Assembly: GCA_034419075.1 (NCBI GenBank)
Contig: DAOULR010000026.1
Location: forward strand, 43,417 to 107,416
Direction of reading: 5' to 3'
Length of the DNA: 64,000 nucleotides
DNA from: E44-bin88 sp034419075
GTDB taxonomy: Bacteria > Chloroflexota > Dehalococcoidia > Dehalococcoidales > BS750m-G39
Made by a program: the position numbers and the translations under genes. Below are positions 39,824-49,165 of the stretch, piece after piece (the stretch's first letter is position 1; every line of letters begins with the position of its first letter). The notes under the pieces were generated by a model that saw only the letters and a list, made by a program, of their open reading frames with translations, searched no databases and was not told the origin of the DNA.

Positions 39824-41426
39824 GCTCAAAATAGCCGATATCGCTAAGGACGGCGACAAACCTCTCACCGAGATTAACCTTAAAGAGCTGACGCCGCTGC
39901 CGCCGCCATATGATAAGGTAGACGAGGAAACCGAGTTCAAGCGGCTTACCGATGAGCAGCGGGAGAGGCTGGTCTGCAACCTCGACGGCGTCGTTTCCTA
40001 CGCGGGGCTGCCCAAACCCAAGACCAAAGCCGAGGAAAAGAAATACGTCGAGCTGTTCGTCTCGGGCCTGAAGAAGCTTTTGAGCAAGGAGAACAACTGG
40101 ACGTTCCTGCAGCCGTTACTGCTTTCCATTGACTACTGCGCCCAGTGCCAGACCTGCAACGACGCCTGCCCAATATATCTGGGCAGTGGCAAGAACGAAA
40201 TCTACCGCCCCACCTACCGCTCCGAGATATTCCGCCGCCTGGTCAAAAAATACGCTAAACCCGGCGGTAAGCTGCGCGCCAAGCTCAACCGAGAGGATAT
40301 AGAGCTTAACTGGACGACTATCACCCGCCTCTACGAACTCAGCTATCGCTGCAATCTCTGTCGGCGCTGCACCCAGACTTGCCCCATGGGTGTGGATAAC
40401 GCTCTCATTACCCGCGAACTGCGCAAGCTCTTCAGCCAGGAGCTGGGCTGGGCACCCAAGGAATTGCACGAGAAAGGTACCGTCCTCCAGCTCGACGTCG
40501 GCTCCCCCACCGGCCTCAAGCCGAGCGTGGCTATGGACAATCTGGAGTTCCTCGACGAGGAGTTCAGCGAGGCGCTCGGCATCGAAATCAAAACCCCCTG
40601 GGATAAGAAAGGCGCCGACGTCCTCTTGATTCATAGCGCCGGCGATATTATTTCCTTCCCCGAAGGCCCCATCTCCTTCAGCGTGCTTTGTAACGCCGCC
40701 GGCATCAACTGGACGCTCTCCTCGGAGATACCCGGTTATGACGGCGTCAACTACGGCGTCTTTTACGACGATATCCAGCTGGCCAAGGTGGCCAGACGCC
40801 ACGCTCAGATTGCCCGAGAGCTCGGCGTCAAGAAGATAGTCATGGGCGAATGCGGCCACCAGCACAAGGCGATTATGACCGTGGCTGACCGTGTGCTCAC
40901 CGGGGAGCTGGACATACCGCGCGAAAGCGTGGTCACCTTCCTGGAGAACATCGTCTTCAGCGGTAAGATTAAGTTCGACCCCTCAAAGAACAACTTCCCA
41001 GTCACCCTCCACGACCCCTGCAATCTGGTCAGGAACCTGGGAGTTGTCGAGCCGCAGCGCCGCGTCCTGCGCTATCTCTGCCCCCAGTTCCGCGAGATGA
41101 CGCCCACCGGAATCGATAACTACTGCTGCGGCGGGGGCGGCGGCCTGAGCGTCATGTCCGATGTCAACTTCCCCGACTGGAAGGCGCACGTCGCCGGACG
41201 GCTCAAGCTGAAACAGCTCCTCGACGCCTTCGCCGACCAGCCCGGTCCCGAGGTCAAAAAATACCTCTGCGCCCCCTGCCTCAACTGCAAGCTCCAGTTC
41301 CGCGACATCTTCGACTACTACAAGGTCAAGGAAAGGTCGGGCATTATTTTCGGTGGCTTAGGGGAGCTGGCCGTCAACGCCATGGTCGATGTCAAGAAAC
41401 CCCTCATCAAGTGGGATGAGAAGTAG
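39813..41426 (+). CDS. DsrK/HdrD-like iron-sulfur protein
   Basis: A 537-aa cytoplasmic Fe-S protein. Two [4Fe-4S] motifs are present: Cys109/112/115/119 (CAQCQTCNDACP) and Cys180/183/186/190 (CNLCRRCTQTCP). The C-terminal catalytic region has CCG-type motifs, HDPCNLVRN and NYCCGGGGGL, then CAPCLNCKLQF. These CCG motifs bind the special clusters that act on disulfides in HdrD and DsrK. With the DsrM-like membrane partner it forms a quinol:disulfide module. The dsrC gene 106 nt downstream supplies the natural disulfide substrate of DsrK. No HdrA or DsrAB is nearby. Confidence 0.87.
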   Translation: MKNKLKIADIAKDGDKPLTEINLKELTPLPPPYDKVDEETEFKRLTDEQRERLVCNLDGVVSYAGLPKPKTKAEEKKYVELFVSGLKKLLSKENNWTFLQPLLLSIDYCAQCQTCNDACPIYLGSGKNEIYRPTYRSEIFRRLVKKYAKPGGKLRAKLNREDIELNWTTITRLYELSYRCNLCRRCTQTCPMGVDNALITRELRKLFSQELGWAPKELHEKGTVLQLDVGSPTGLKPSVAMDNLEFLDEEFSEALGIEIKTPWDKKGADVLLIHSAGDIISFPEGPISFSVLCNAAGINWTLSSEIPGYDGVNYGVFYDDIQLAKVARRHAQIARELGVKKIVMGECGHQHKAIMTVADRVLTGELDIPRESVVTFLENIVFSGKIKFDPSKNNFPVTLHDPCNLVRNLGVVEPQRRVLRYLCPQFREMTPTGIDNYCCGGGGGLSVMSDVNFPDWKAHVAGRLKLKQLLDAFADQPGPEVKKYLCAPCLNCKLQFRDIFDYYKVKERSGIIFGGLGELAVNAMVDVKKPLIKWDEK

Positions 41427-41432
41427 CCCCGC

Positions 41433-41488
41433 TTGCCCTTTGACCACCCCATAGAGTATACTATTTTAGATTCCACCACCGTGGAATC
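41433..41488 (+). promoter_or_regulatory. Promoter and downstream inverted repeat ahead of dsrC
   Basis: TTGCCC and TATACT are separated by 18 bp (41433-41462). Just after the predicted start lies GATTCCAC-CACC-GTGGAATC (41469-41488), 8-bp arms. dsrC may therefore be transcribed apart from the DsrMK-like genes, with an operator or mRNA hairpin. Confidence 0.5.
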
Positions 41489-41532
41489 ATGTAATATACG
41501 TTACAAAACTTATCCGAGAGAGGACGACACCT

Positions 41533-41850
41533 ATGGCACAAATGAAACTGGCTGGCGATACCTACGAAGTTGACGAGCACGGATTTATGCAGGAAACCGA
41601 CCGGTGGACGGAAGACGTCGCCCGCGCCTACGCGGCACTGGAGGACGTTAACGAACTCACCGACGAGCACTGGGAAGCCATCAACTACCTGAGGAACTAT
41701 TATCTGGAAAACGGCATCTGCCCGATGATAAGAAGGCTTATTAAGGTAACCGGCTTCAACCTGGCCAAGCTATACGAACTATTCCCCAACGGACCAGCGC
41801 AATCCGCCTGTAAGTGGGCTGGTGTGCCCAAACCGACTGGTTGTGTATAA
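41533..41850 (+). CDS. dsrC: DsrC/TusE family sulfur carrier, with both redox cysteines
   Basis: A 105-aa DsrC protein. The C-terminal arm SACKWAGVPKPTGCV holds Cys93 and the penultimate Cys104 with ten residues between them, as in true DsrC where these two form the trisulfide/disulfide. TusE proteins lack the first of these. The body matches the family (VDEHGFMQETDRWTEDVA, LTDEHWEAINYLRNYY, MIRRLIKVTGFNLAKLYELF). It lies downstream of a DsrMK-like pair, its expected reductase. No dsrAB is in the window, so its role, sulfite-linked respiration, sulfur transfer or thiol signalling, remains open. Confidence 0.93.
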   Translation: MAQMKLAGDTYEVDEHGFMQETDRWTEDVARAYAALEDVNELTDEHWEAINYLRNYYLENGICPMIRRLIKVTGFNLAKLYELFPNGPAQSACKWAGVPKPTGCV

Positions 41851-41899
41851 GCAAGGGCGTTACCGTAGGCTATCGAGGGCGGTTTGTCGGCTTTAAGCG

Positions 41900-42826
41900 A
41901 TGAACCCATATAGCTATCCCCGCGATGATTTTCAGCCGAACCTGCAACTCAGAAAAACGACCAGACACTGGTCGCAATACCTGGTAGACTTCCCCACCGC
42001 CCGCCCCACCCCCTACGAGAAGAGCAATACCGTTTTGGGCGAATACTTCCAGCCGCACGGCGTCGCTAAAGCCCCGCTGGTCATCCTGCTGCACGGCGTC
42101 GGCGACCTGAGCATAACCCCCTGCCGTCTGCTGGCCAAGGTACTGGCTAAAAAGGGCATGGCCAGCTTTGTCCTCTACTCGGTGATGCACTCCAAACGTA
42201 TGCCCGAAAGCGTCATGAAACGCTTCCCCCGCCTAACCTCCCAGGAGTGGTTCGACAGCCACGTGATTTCAGTAATTGAATCGCTCCAGCTAATTGACTG
42301 GGCGGAAAGCCGGAAGGAGATAGACGCCCAAAAGATAGCCGCCGTGGGCATCAGCTTCGGGGGAATCAACTCGGCCATAGCCATGGGTCTGGATAAGCGT
42401 CTCAAAGCCGGGGTCTTTATCGTAATGGGAGGCAACAGCACCAAGATAGGCTGGGAGACCAGGACCAGCGATTATAACAAGGAACGTAAGCAGACCAAGG
42501 AAGGGTACGAGAAAAACCTGAAAACCTATATGGACTACCTGGCCGAGGTGGAGGCAAAAGGCCTAGAAAATGTCAAGCCACCGCAGGAAAGCTTCTGGAT
42601 AGACCCGATGACCTTCGCCCACCGCCTCCGCCGGCGCCCGGTGCTGATGATTAACGCCCACTGGGACCAGGCCATCCCCAAGGAAGCCACCCTCGACTTC
42701 TGGGAAGCAGCGGGCAAGCCGCCCATCTCCTGGCTACCCGCCACCCACCCCACCATCTGGCTCTGGTACCCCTTCATCCGCGGCAAAATCACCCGTTTCC
42801 TAAAGTCCACGTTTGATGTAAGATAA
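41900..42826 (+). CDS. Alpha/beta hydrolase (dienelactone hydrolase-like)
   Basis: A 308-aa cytoplasmic hydrolase. The oxyanion region PLVILLHGVGD is near 55, the nucleophile elbow GISFGGINSAIA near 151 (Ser in GxSxG), a likely acid in INAHWDQAIPKEATLDF near 256, and a His in ATHPTIW near 290. No signal peptide. Its substrate is unknown. It starts 49 nt after dsrC and 19 nt ahead of recN; it may be co-transcribed but shows no functional link. Confidence 0.8.
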   Translation: MNPYSYPRDDFQPNLQLRKTTRHWSQYLVDFPTARPTPYEKSNTVLGEYFQPHGVAKAPLVILLHGVGDLSITPCRLLAKVLAKKGMASFVLYSVMHSKRMPESVMKRFPRLTSQEWFDSHVISVIESLQLIDWAESRKEIDAQKIAAVGISFGGINSAIAMGLDKRLKAGVFIVMGGNSTKIGWETRTSDYNKERKQTKEGYEKNLKTYMDYLAEVEAKGLENVKPPQESFWIDPMTFAHRLRRRPVLMINAHWDQAIPKEATLDFWEAAGKPPISWLPATHPTIWLWYPFIRGKITRFLKSTFDVR

Positions 42827-42845
42827 CTGTAAGGGAAGAGAGTTT

Positions 42846-44594
42846 TTGCTAGTCGAACTGAAGGTCAAAAACCTGGGCATCATCGAGGACATGAACTGGC
42901 GGCTCGATGACGGCCTGAATGTCATCACCGGAGAAACCGGGGCTGGCAAATCCCTGGTCATTGACGCCGTGGAGCTCTTACTCTCAGGCAAAGCTGATGA
43001 GGAAGTCATCCGCCACGGCGCCGTCCAGGCCCAAATCGAAGGCGTCTTTAGCCTCCCCCGGAAAGAAAACCTCAACTCCCTCAAAACGCTGCTGGCCGAA
43101 AAAGGGCTGGAGTCCGACGAAGATAGCCTGGTCATAGACTGCCAGTTCCGCCGCCAGAGCCCCGACATCATCAGGGTGAACGGCCACGCCATTCCCAAGG
43201 CGTTTCTGCGCCAGATAGGCAGCCTACTGGTTGATATCCACGGTCAGAGCGACCACCTCTCCCTCTTCGACAGCGGTGCCCACCTCTACTTTCTCGACGC
43301 TTACGCCCACACGACGGAGCTGCGGCAGGACTTTACCGCCAAAGCCAAAGAACTCAACAGGGTGGAACAGGAGCTCAAAGCCCTGGAAAAGGACGAGCAG
43401 GAGCGCGCCCGCCGCGAGGAGTCCCTGCGCTTTCAGCTTGAGGAGATAAGCCGCGCCCAGCTCAAGGAAGGCGAGGAAGCAGAGCTGGAAAGAGAGCGTG
43501 ATATCCTCGCCTCCGCCGAGAAGCTGAAGACCATATCCTACGAAGCCTACCGCGCCCTCTACGAGGAAGACGCCTCGGGCCAGGCAGCGCCGGCGCTGGA
43601 CAGGCTCAACGAAGCCGCCCAGGCGGTAAAAAAGCTGGTCGAAATCGACCCCTCCCTTAAATCCCAACTGGACTTACTCGAGCAGACTATAGACGGGCTT
43701 ACCGAGACCGCCCGCAGCCTGCGGGCCTACAGCGACAATCTCGAGTACGACCCCAACCGCCTCGAAGAGATAGAATCGCGGCTTGAGCTAATACGCGGTC
43801 TAAAGAGAAAATACGGCCAGAGTATTAGCCAAGTAATTGCTTACATGACCAAGGCACAAAGGGAGCTGGATGAGGTCGCTGGCTCCGAGGAAAGGAGCGC
43901 CCAGCTTAAAGAGACCGCCGCCGTCCTTAAAGAAGAGATGGGCGAGATAGCCCAGCGGCTTTCTGAGGAGCGCGTCCAAGCCGCCGAAAAGCTGACGGGC
44001 GAGGTAGAGAAAGAGCTCAACGAGCTGAATATGTCCCAGGTCGAATTCCGGGTATCCATAAGCCAGGAGAAAGACGAGGGCGGAATCCCCCTCCCCAGCG
44101 GTCTCTACGCCTTCACCAACGAAGGTGTCGACATCGTGGAGTTCATGGCTTCGACCAATCCCGGAGAACCCCTCAAGCCCCTGGCCAGAATTGCCTCCAC
44201 TGGTGAGCTTTCCCGCTTCACCCTGGCCCTCAAAGGGGCGCTTTCCGAAGCCGACCACATCCCCGTGCTCATCTTCGACGAGATTGATATCGGCGTCGGG
44301 GGCCGGAGTGGGGAGATAATCGGTAAGAAGCTCAGCAGCCTGGCGCGCAACCACCAGGTGGTCTGCGTTACCCACCTCCCCCAGATTGCCGCCTTCGCCG
44401 ACGCCCACTTCAGCGTCCACAAGGAACTGGCGGGGGAGCGGACTCTAAGTCTGCTCGAGTCCCTTGAAGACGAAGCCCGCCTCAAAGAACTGGCTGTCAT
44501 GCTAGGCGGCGCTCACTACAGCGAGACCGCCCTGACCAACGCCCGCGAGCTTAGGCACAAAGCCGAAAACTGGAAAAAGCCCCGTCCCGATTGA
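42846..44594 (+). CDS. recN: DNA repair protein RecN
   Basis: A 582-aa SMC-like ATPase acting in double-strand break repair. Walker A is GETGAGKSLVIDAVELLL near residue 27. A coiled-coil region (about 150-375, rich in LEKDEQERARREE-type heptads) follows. The signature ASTGELSRFTLALK and Walker B VLIFDEIDIGVGGRSGEII complete the ATPase, with the H-loop CVTHLPQIAAFAD. It uses a TTG start, with AAGGGAAGAG upstream. Full length, standard. Confidence 0.95.
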   Translation: MLVELKVKNLGIIEDMNWRLDDGLNVITGETGAGKSLVIDAVELLLSGKADEEVIRHGAVQAQIEGVFSLPRKENLNSLKTLLAEKGLESDEDSLVIDCQFRRQSPDIIRVNGHAIPKAFLRQIGSLLVDIHGQSDHLSLFDSGAHLYFLDAYAHTTELRQDFTAKAKELNRVEQELKALEKDEQERARREESLRFQLEEISRAQLKEGEEAELERERDILASAEKLKTISYEAYRALYEEDASGQAAPALDRLNEAAQAVKKLVEIDPSLKSQLDLLEQTIDGLTETARSLRAYSDNLEYDPNRLEEIESRLELIRGLKRKYGQSISQVIAYMTKAQRELDEVAGSEERSAQLKETAAVLKEEMGEIAQRLSEERVQAAEKLTGEVEKELNELNMSQVEFRVSISQEKDEGGIPLPSGLYAFTNEGVDIVEFMASTNPGEPLKPLARIASTGELSRFTLALKGALSEADHIPVLIFDEIDIGVGGRSGEIIGKKLSSLARNHQVVCVTHLPQIAAFADAHFSVHKELAGERTLSLLESLEDEARLKELAVMLGGAHYSETALTNARELRHKAENWKKPRPD

Positions 44595-44647
44595 GTGGGC
44601 AAGACCGCCTTAAAAAGCGGCGATATCTTGAGAATAGTCGAGCTATA

Positions 44648-44677
44648 TTGACAACAGTCCTCCATAAAGGCTATAAT
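44648..44677 (+). promoter_or_regulatory. Consensus promoter of the orphan response regulator
   Basis: TTGACA and TATAAT match the consensus, spacer 18 bp. The leader is about 70 nt. No clear Shine-Dalgarno sequence is seen just before the ATG at 44755. Confidence 0.75.
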
Positions 44678-44754
44678 TATCAGTTTGACCTCGGTAGTGA
44701 TGAGTTAGGTAGCTAAGGCTTAAGAGCACTAGCCCTGTACTTAAAGCTAAACAA

Positions 44755-45441
<687 letters not shown>

Positions 45442-45450
<9 letters not shown>

Positions 45451-45472
45451 GCGGCTAAGCCGCTTATGCCAC
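45442..45472. terminator. Long inverted repeat, terminator between convergent genes
   Basis: GTGGCATAAGCGGCT-A-AGCCGCTTATGCCAC, 15-bp arms around one base, includes the last two codons and stop of the response regulator. There is no T run directly after it, so it may act as a Rho-independent-like barrier or an RNA 3'-end protector for both convergent transcripts. Confidence 0.55.
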
Positions 45473-45497
45473 TGAAATATTCCTAAAACAACTACCT

Positions 45498-45881
45498 TCA
45501 CAAAAGCGCCTTGCGCACTGCTTCCAACAGGTCTTCGGGCTCAAAAGGCTTCATGACCGATGGTCGGTCGGTCTTTTGCAAGAAATCCCGAACGTAATTA
45601 CTCATAGTATCACCAGTGATAAAGATAACCCTCTCGGCGATGGGGTTCTTGTTGCTTCTCCAGTATTCGTAAAGCTCGATGCCGGTCATTCCCGGAAGCC
45701 TGATATCGGATACGCAAAGAACGTAATCCTTCTCCTCGGTGACCTTTTTAGCGTCCAGGCCGTTATCGACCACATCGACATTAAAACCGCTGCTGGTAAG
45801 CACCCGCTTGCATAAAAGGCCGAGAACGGGCTCGTCTTCGATCACCAGTATCCTTTTTGGGCTACTCTCTGACTTATTCAT
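45498..45881 (-). CDS. Single-domain response regulator
   Basis: A 127-aa receiver-only protein with acidic pocket Glu15-Asp16, phosphoacceptor Asp59 (VSDIRLPGMTG), Thr in IFITGDT and Lys in SVMKPFEPEDL. It is encoded 20 nt downstream of the six-PAS kinase on the same strand, so it is probably that kinase's first phosphate acceptor. With no output domain it works by protein contact or as a relay. Confidence 0.92.
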   Translation of the reverse strand: MNKSESSPKRILVIEDEPVLGLLCKRVLTSSGFNVDVVDNGLDAKKVTEEKDYVLCVSDIRLPGMTGIELYEYWRSNKNPIAERVIFITGDTMSNYVRDFLQKTDRPSVMKPFEPEDLLEAVRKALL

Positions 45882-45901
45882 CGTTTTCTCCTTAGCTTTA
45901 T

Positions 45902-48900
45902 TCAGTCACCGATAACGGGTAGCTCGACAAAAAAGGTTGTCCCCTTATCACTGTTGTTCTTAGCGTATATTTTGCCTCCGTGCGCGGCGACAATACCGTA
46001 GCATATACTCAACCCAAGACCTGTTCCCTGGCCTACTTCCTTGGTGGTAAAGAACGGGTTAAAGATAAGCCCCACATTCTCCTTGGCGATACCTGGCCCG
46101 TCGTCCGAGAATGAAATACGGACATAGCCGTCCGTCCTCTCGCCAGTTATCCTCAATGTCCCCTGGCCGTTGGTATCCACCATCGCCGTCTCTGCATTGA
46201 GGATAATATTCAGTAACACCTGCTGTAGCTGAAAATAGTCGGCCATTACCTCGGGGAGGTCATCAGGAAGGTCAGTTTCCACGGTGATGTTCAGGCTACG
46301 GTGCTCGTAAGCACGCAGCTTCAAGACGTCCTCCACGATTCTGGCCACCTGCAGCGGTTCTCTCTTGGGTGCATGCTTTCTGGCGAAGGACAGCAGGTTT
46401 TTGACGATAGCGGCACACCGCTGGGCCTCGGCATTGATGGCCACTATGTCCTCCTTATTTTCCGTGGGCATATCCTGCTTGGCCAGCAGGTTGGAGAGGC
46501 CGATAATACTGGTCAGCGGGTTGTTCAACTCGTGGGCAACGCCCGACGCCATCTCCCCCACTGAAGCCAGCCGGTCGGTGAGGTAAAGCCGTTCCTGCTT
46601 CTCCCGTTCCTCGGTAACATCGCTAAGTAATATTAGGTACCTGTTACTCTGCATCCTGGCAATAGTAGCAATAAAGATTCGGGGCATATCCTTTAGCCTA
46701 TACCTAAACTCTAAAGAAAGGCTCTTCTTATTATTCTTAATCGTGTCCGATAGAGCCTGCTTCAACTCTTCATCCTTGATGACTTCATATATCGGCTTGT
46801 TCTCCACGCTGGCCTTCCTCAACCCAAATTGCTTATAGAAGGTATCGTTAGCCAGCAGCACTTCCATGTCTTTATCTATCACCATAACGGCGTTGGGGGT
46901 GGTGGCGATAATCTGGTCAATCAATTCCCGCTGAGAGCGCAGCGTCGATTCCGCCTTCTCACGCTCGGTGATGTCCTCAACCATACCTAGAACCAACTTC
47001 TTACCGCCAACAGTGGTTATCCTGGTACGAATTTCTACAACGGTTTTAGTTCCGTCTTTCCTGTTCAATACGAAACGGTCAGGACCGGTGGCTTTCCCAA
47101 GTTTGTTTAAGCCGAGCAATTTTATAGCTCTGCCAATATCCTTAGGATCAAGTAGTTTTAGCTTAAGAAAGCTCTTCCCTAACAAGTCTTCGCGCTTGTA
47201 ACCTACTATTTCTTCGGCCTTCTTGTTTCCGAAAAGAAACTTTCCCCCAAAATCGTTGAAATAAATGCCTATGGGAGCATCCTCGGTCAGGGTTTTATAT
47301 TTCTCCTCTGACTCTCGTAGTGCTTCCTCTATCTGCTTACGTTCGGTAATATCATCCGTCGAGGCTATGATACAACGCTCGTCGGCAATATCGATGGGTT
47401 CGGCGGAAAACGTCATGGTCCGTATCTCGCCCGACTTTTTGCGGGCTTTAAACTCCTCATTGAGGACCTGGCCCTTTTCCCGCATTACCCTTAATATACG
47501 GACTCGGTCCTTCGGGTTGACCCATAATCCCAGCTCCTTAGAGCTATGGCCAATCACCTCTTCACGGCTATAGCCGTAGTTGCGCAGGAAAGCTTCATTA
47601 ACCTCCAGAAACTTCCCGTCTTTCATTGTGGATAGGGCCACAGCCGTAGGGTGGGAGCGAAACGCCTTGTAAAACTTCTCCTCCGACTCCCGCAAGGCCT
47701 CCTCCGCCTGCTTGCGCGCGGTGATATCCCGGCAGACGCAGAAAATAAGCTTCCGCCCTGCGAAGACGGCGCCGTTGGTGCTGATTTCAACGTCGAATAT
47801 CGAGCCGTCCTTGCGGCGATGGCGTGTCTCGAAGCGGTCGCCCTCCGGGCCGATACTGGCAATCATCTCGTCAAGCTGTTCGCGTTTAATCTGAGCATCC
47901 CAGTCCCACACGCTGAGCTTGCGGACTTCCTCAGGTGTGTAGCCGAGCATGTCGGCGAATTTCTGATTCGCCTCATATACATTGCCTTGCTCGTCGAGGA
48001 CAACGATGCCGTCCCCGGACTCGTCGACGAGGATACGCCGCCGGGTGGCTTCATCAGACAACGCCTGTTCCGCCTTCTTGCGATCGGTGATATCACGGGC
48101 AAGCTCAAGACAGGAAACAATATTGCCCTCAGCATCTCTAATAGGATTGGCGGTATTCTCCCAGAGGGTAATCTCTCCCGAAGGCTCTAGGCGCTGCCTA
48201 TCGGAAGTGTGCGACTTACCGTCCTTAAACGCCTTGGCAACCGGGCAGCCTTCGCAGACCGCCTCCCTACCTTCATAGACGCTATAACATTTCTCACCGA
48301 TGTGGTCACCACCTGAGGCCATCTTGGACGGCTCGTTTTGATAAATAATGTTAAAGTCCTTATCCTGTATGGTCAGGGTATACTCCATAGCGCCGATTAA
48401 CGATTGCAGTTTATTCTGCTCAGCTTGAATCTCCTCCTCCATCAGCTTGCGCTCGGTGACGTCTCGGGAGATGACATGGATGGCAACGGGCTTGCCGCCC
48501 TTGTCGTAGATAGTGGTGAATGTCTGCTCAGCCCAGATTACAGTGCCGTCTTTACGGACCAGACGCACGGTGGTGGGACGGTTTCCCGAAGCTTTAAGGC
48601 TGGCGTACTCCATGAAGAGCTTCCGGTCTTCGGGATGGATTATCTTCAAACCGAGTTCCGGGTCGGCATAGAACTCCTCGGGCGCATATCCGGTCATTCG
48701 CCGCGAAGACGGGCTAACGTAGTCCGTCTTGAAAGTCGGCGAGAGCTGAATACGTATTATCATATCACTGGCGTTATCGGTCAGGAGGCGTAAGCGCTCC
48801 TCGCTCATTCTTAGCTCTTCCTCCGCCCCGCCCGCCGCCGACTTCACCAACCAGCGCAAAGGCCTAGCTAAAAACAGCAGTATGCCACTCTTATCCGGTT

Positions 48901-48925
48901 TTACCTTGATTGCCTCCTTGGCCAT
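45902..48925 (-). CDS. Soluble multi-PAS sensor histidine kinase
   Basis: A cytoplasmic kinase of about 1007 aa. The third of three clustered start codons is chosen, because GGGAG lies 7 nt ahead of it but only 1 nt ahead of the first. No membrane segment follows. Six PAS domains are visible: DNASDMIIRIQ (about 50), YTLTIQDKDFNIIYQ (about 183), SGDGIVVLDEQGNVY, HPTAVALSTMKDGKF, APIGIYFNDFGGKF and TPNAVMVIDKDMEV. The second carries a Cys cluster (KCYSVYEGREAVCEGCPV) that might hold metal. The DHp His is in ASGVAHELNNPLTSI, followed by an ATPase domain with SDDGPGI and GTGLGLSICYGI. The signal is unknown; PAS cofactors cannot be assigned. Confidence 0.92.
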   Translation of the reverse strand: MAKEAIKVKPDKSGILLFLARPLRWLVKSAAGGAEEELRMSEERLRLLTDNASDMIIRIQLSPTFKTDYVSPSSRRMTGYAPEEFYADPELGLKIIHPEDRKLFMEYASLKASGNRPTTVRLVRKDGTVIWAEQTFTTIYDKGGKPVAIHVISRDVTERKLMEEEIQAEQNKLQSLIGAMEYTLTIQDKDFNIIYQNEPSKMASGGDHIGEKCYSVYEGREAVCEGCPVAKAFKDGKSHTSDRQRLEPSGEITLWENTANPIRDAEGNIVSCLELARDITDRKKAEQALSDEATRRRILVDESGDGIVVLDEQGNVYEANQKFADMLGYTPEEVRKLSVWDWDAQIKREQLDEMIASIGPEGDRFETRHRRKDGSIFDVEISTNGAVFAGRKLIFCVCRDITARKQAEEALRESEEKFYKAFRSHPTAVALSTMKDGKFLEVNEAFLRNYGYSREEVIGHSSKELGLWVNPKDRVRILRVMREKGQVLNEEFKARKKSGEIRTMTFSAEPIDIADERCIIASTDDITERKQIEEALRESEEKYKTLTEDAPIGIYFNDFGGKFLFGNKKAEEIVGYKREDLLGKSFLKLKLLDPKDIGRAIKLLGLNKLGKATGPDRFVLNRKDGTKTVVEIRTRITTVGGKKLVLGMVEDITEREKAESTLRSQRELIDQIIATTPNAVMVIDKDMEVLLANDTFYKQFGLRKASVENKPIYEVIKDEELKQALSDTIKNNKKSLSLEFRYRLKDMPRIFIATIARMQSNRYLILLSDVTEEREKQERLYLTDRLASVGEMASGVAHELNNPLTSIIGLSNLLAKQDMPTENKEDIVAINAEAQRCAAIVKNLLSFARKHAPKREPLQVARIVEDVLKLRAYEHRSLNITVETDLPDDLPEVMADYFQLQQVLLNIILNAETAMVDTNGQGTLRITGERTDGYVRISFSDDGPGIAKENVGLIFNPFFTTKEVGQGTGLGLSICYGIVAAHGGKIYAKNNSDKGTTFFVELPVIGD

Positions 48926-49165
48926 CACCATTCTCCCGGTTAACTATTAATAAATGTGTTTATCTGGCGGAACGAGCCACCCTACGGTAACTATTCTCAT
49001 TCCGTCTCAATATTTAACAAGTATGCTAGCACACGAAAAGTTAATAGAACCTAAAAACAGGGGGAAAATTATAAATATTTCCTAAACATAGGCACAGTTG
49101 CCCAAGAAGGCTCCTGGAGGGGAAAGGGGTAAAACAGCGGTGAGCTGTCATGAGAAACTTACGGG

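Noticed and set aside
44600..44625. Terminator after recN (CCGC ... GCGG)
   Set aside because: Stem of only four pairs, A-rich loop and no T run; not supportable.
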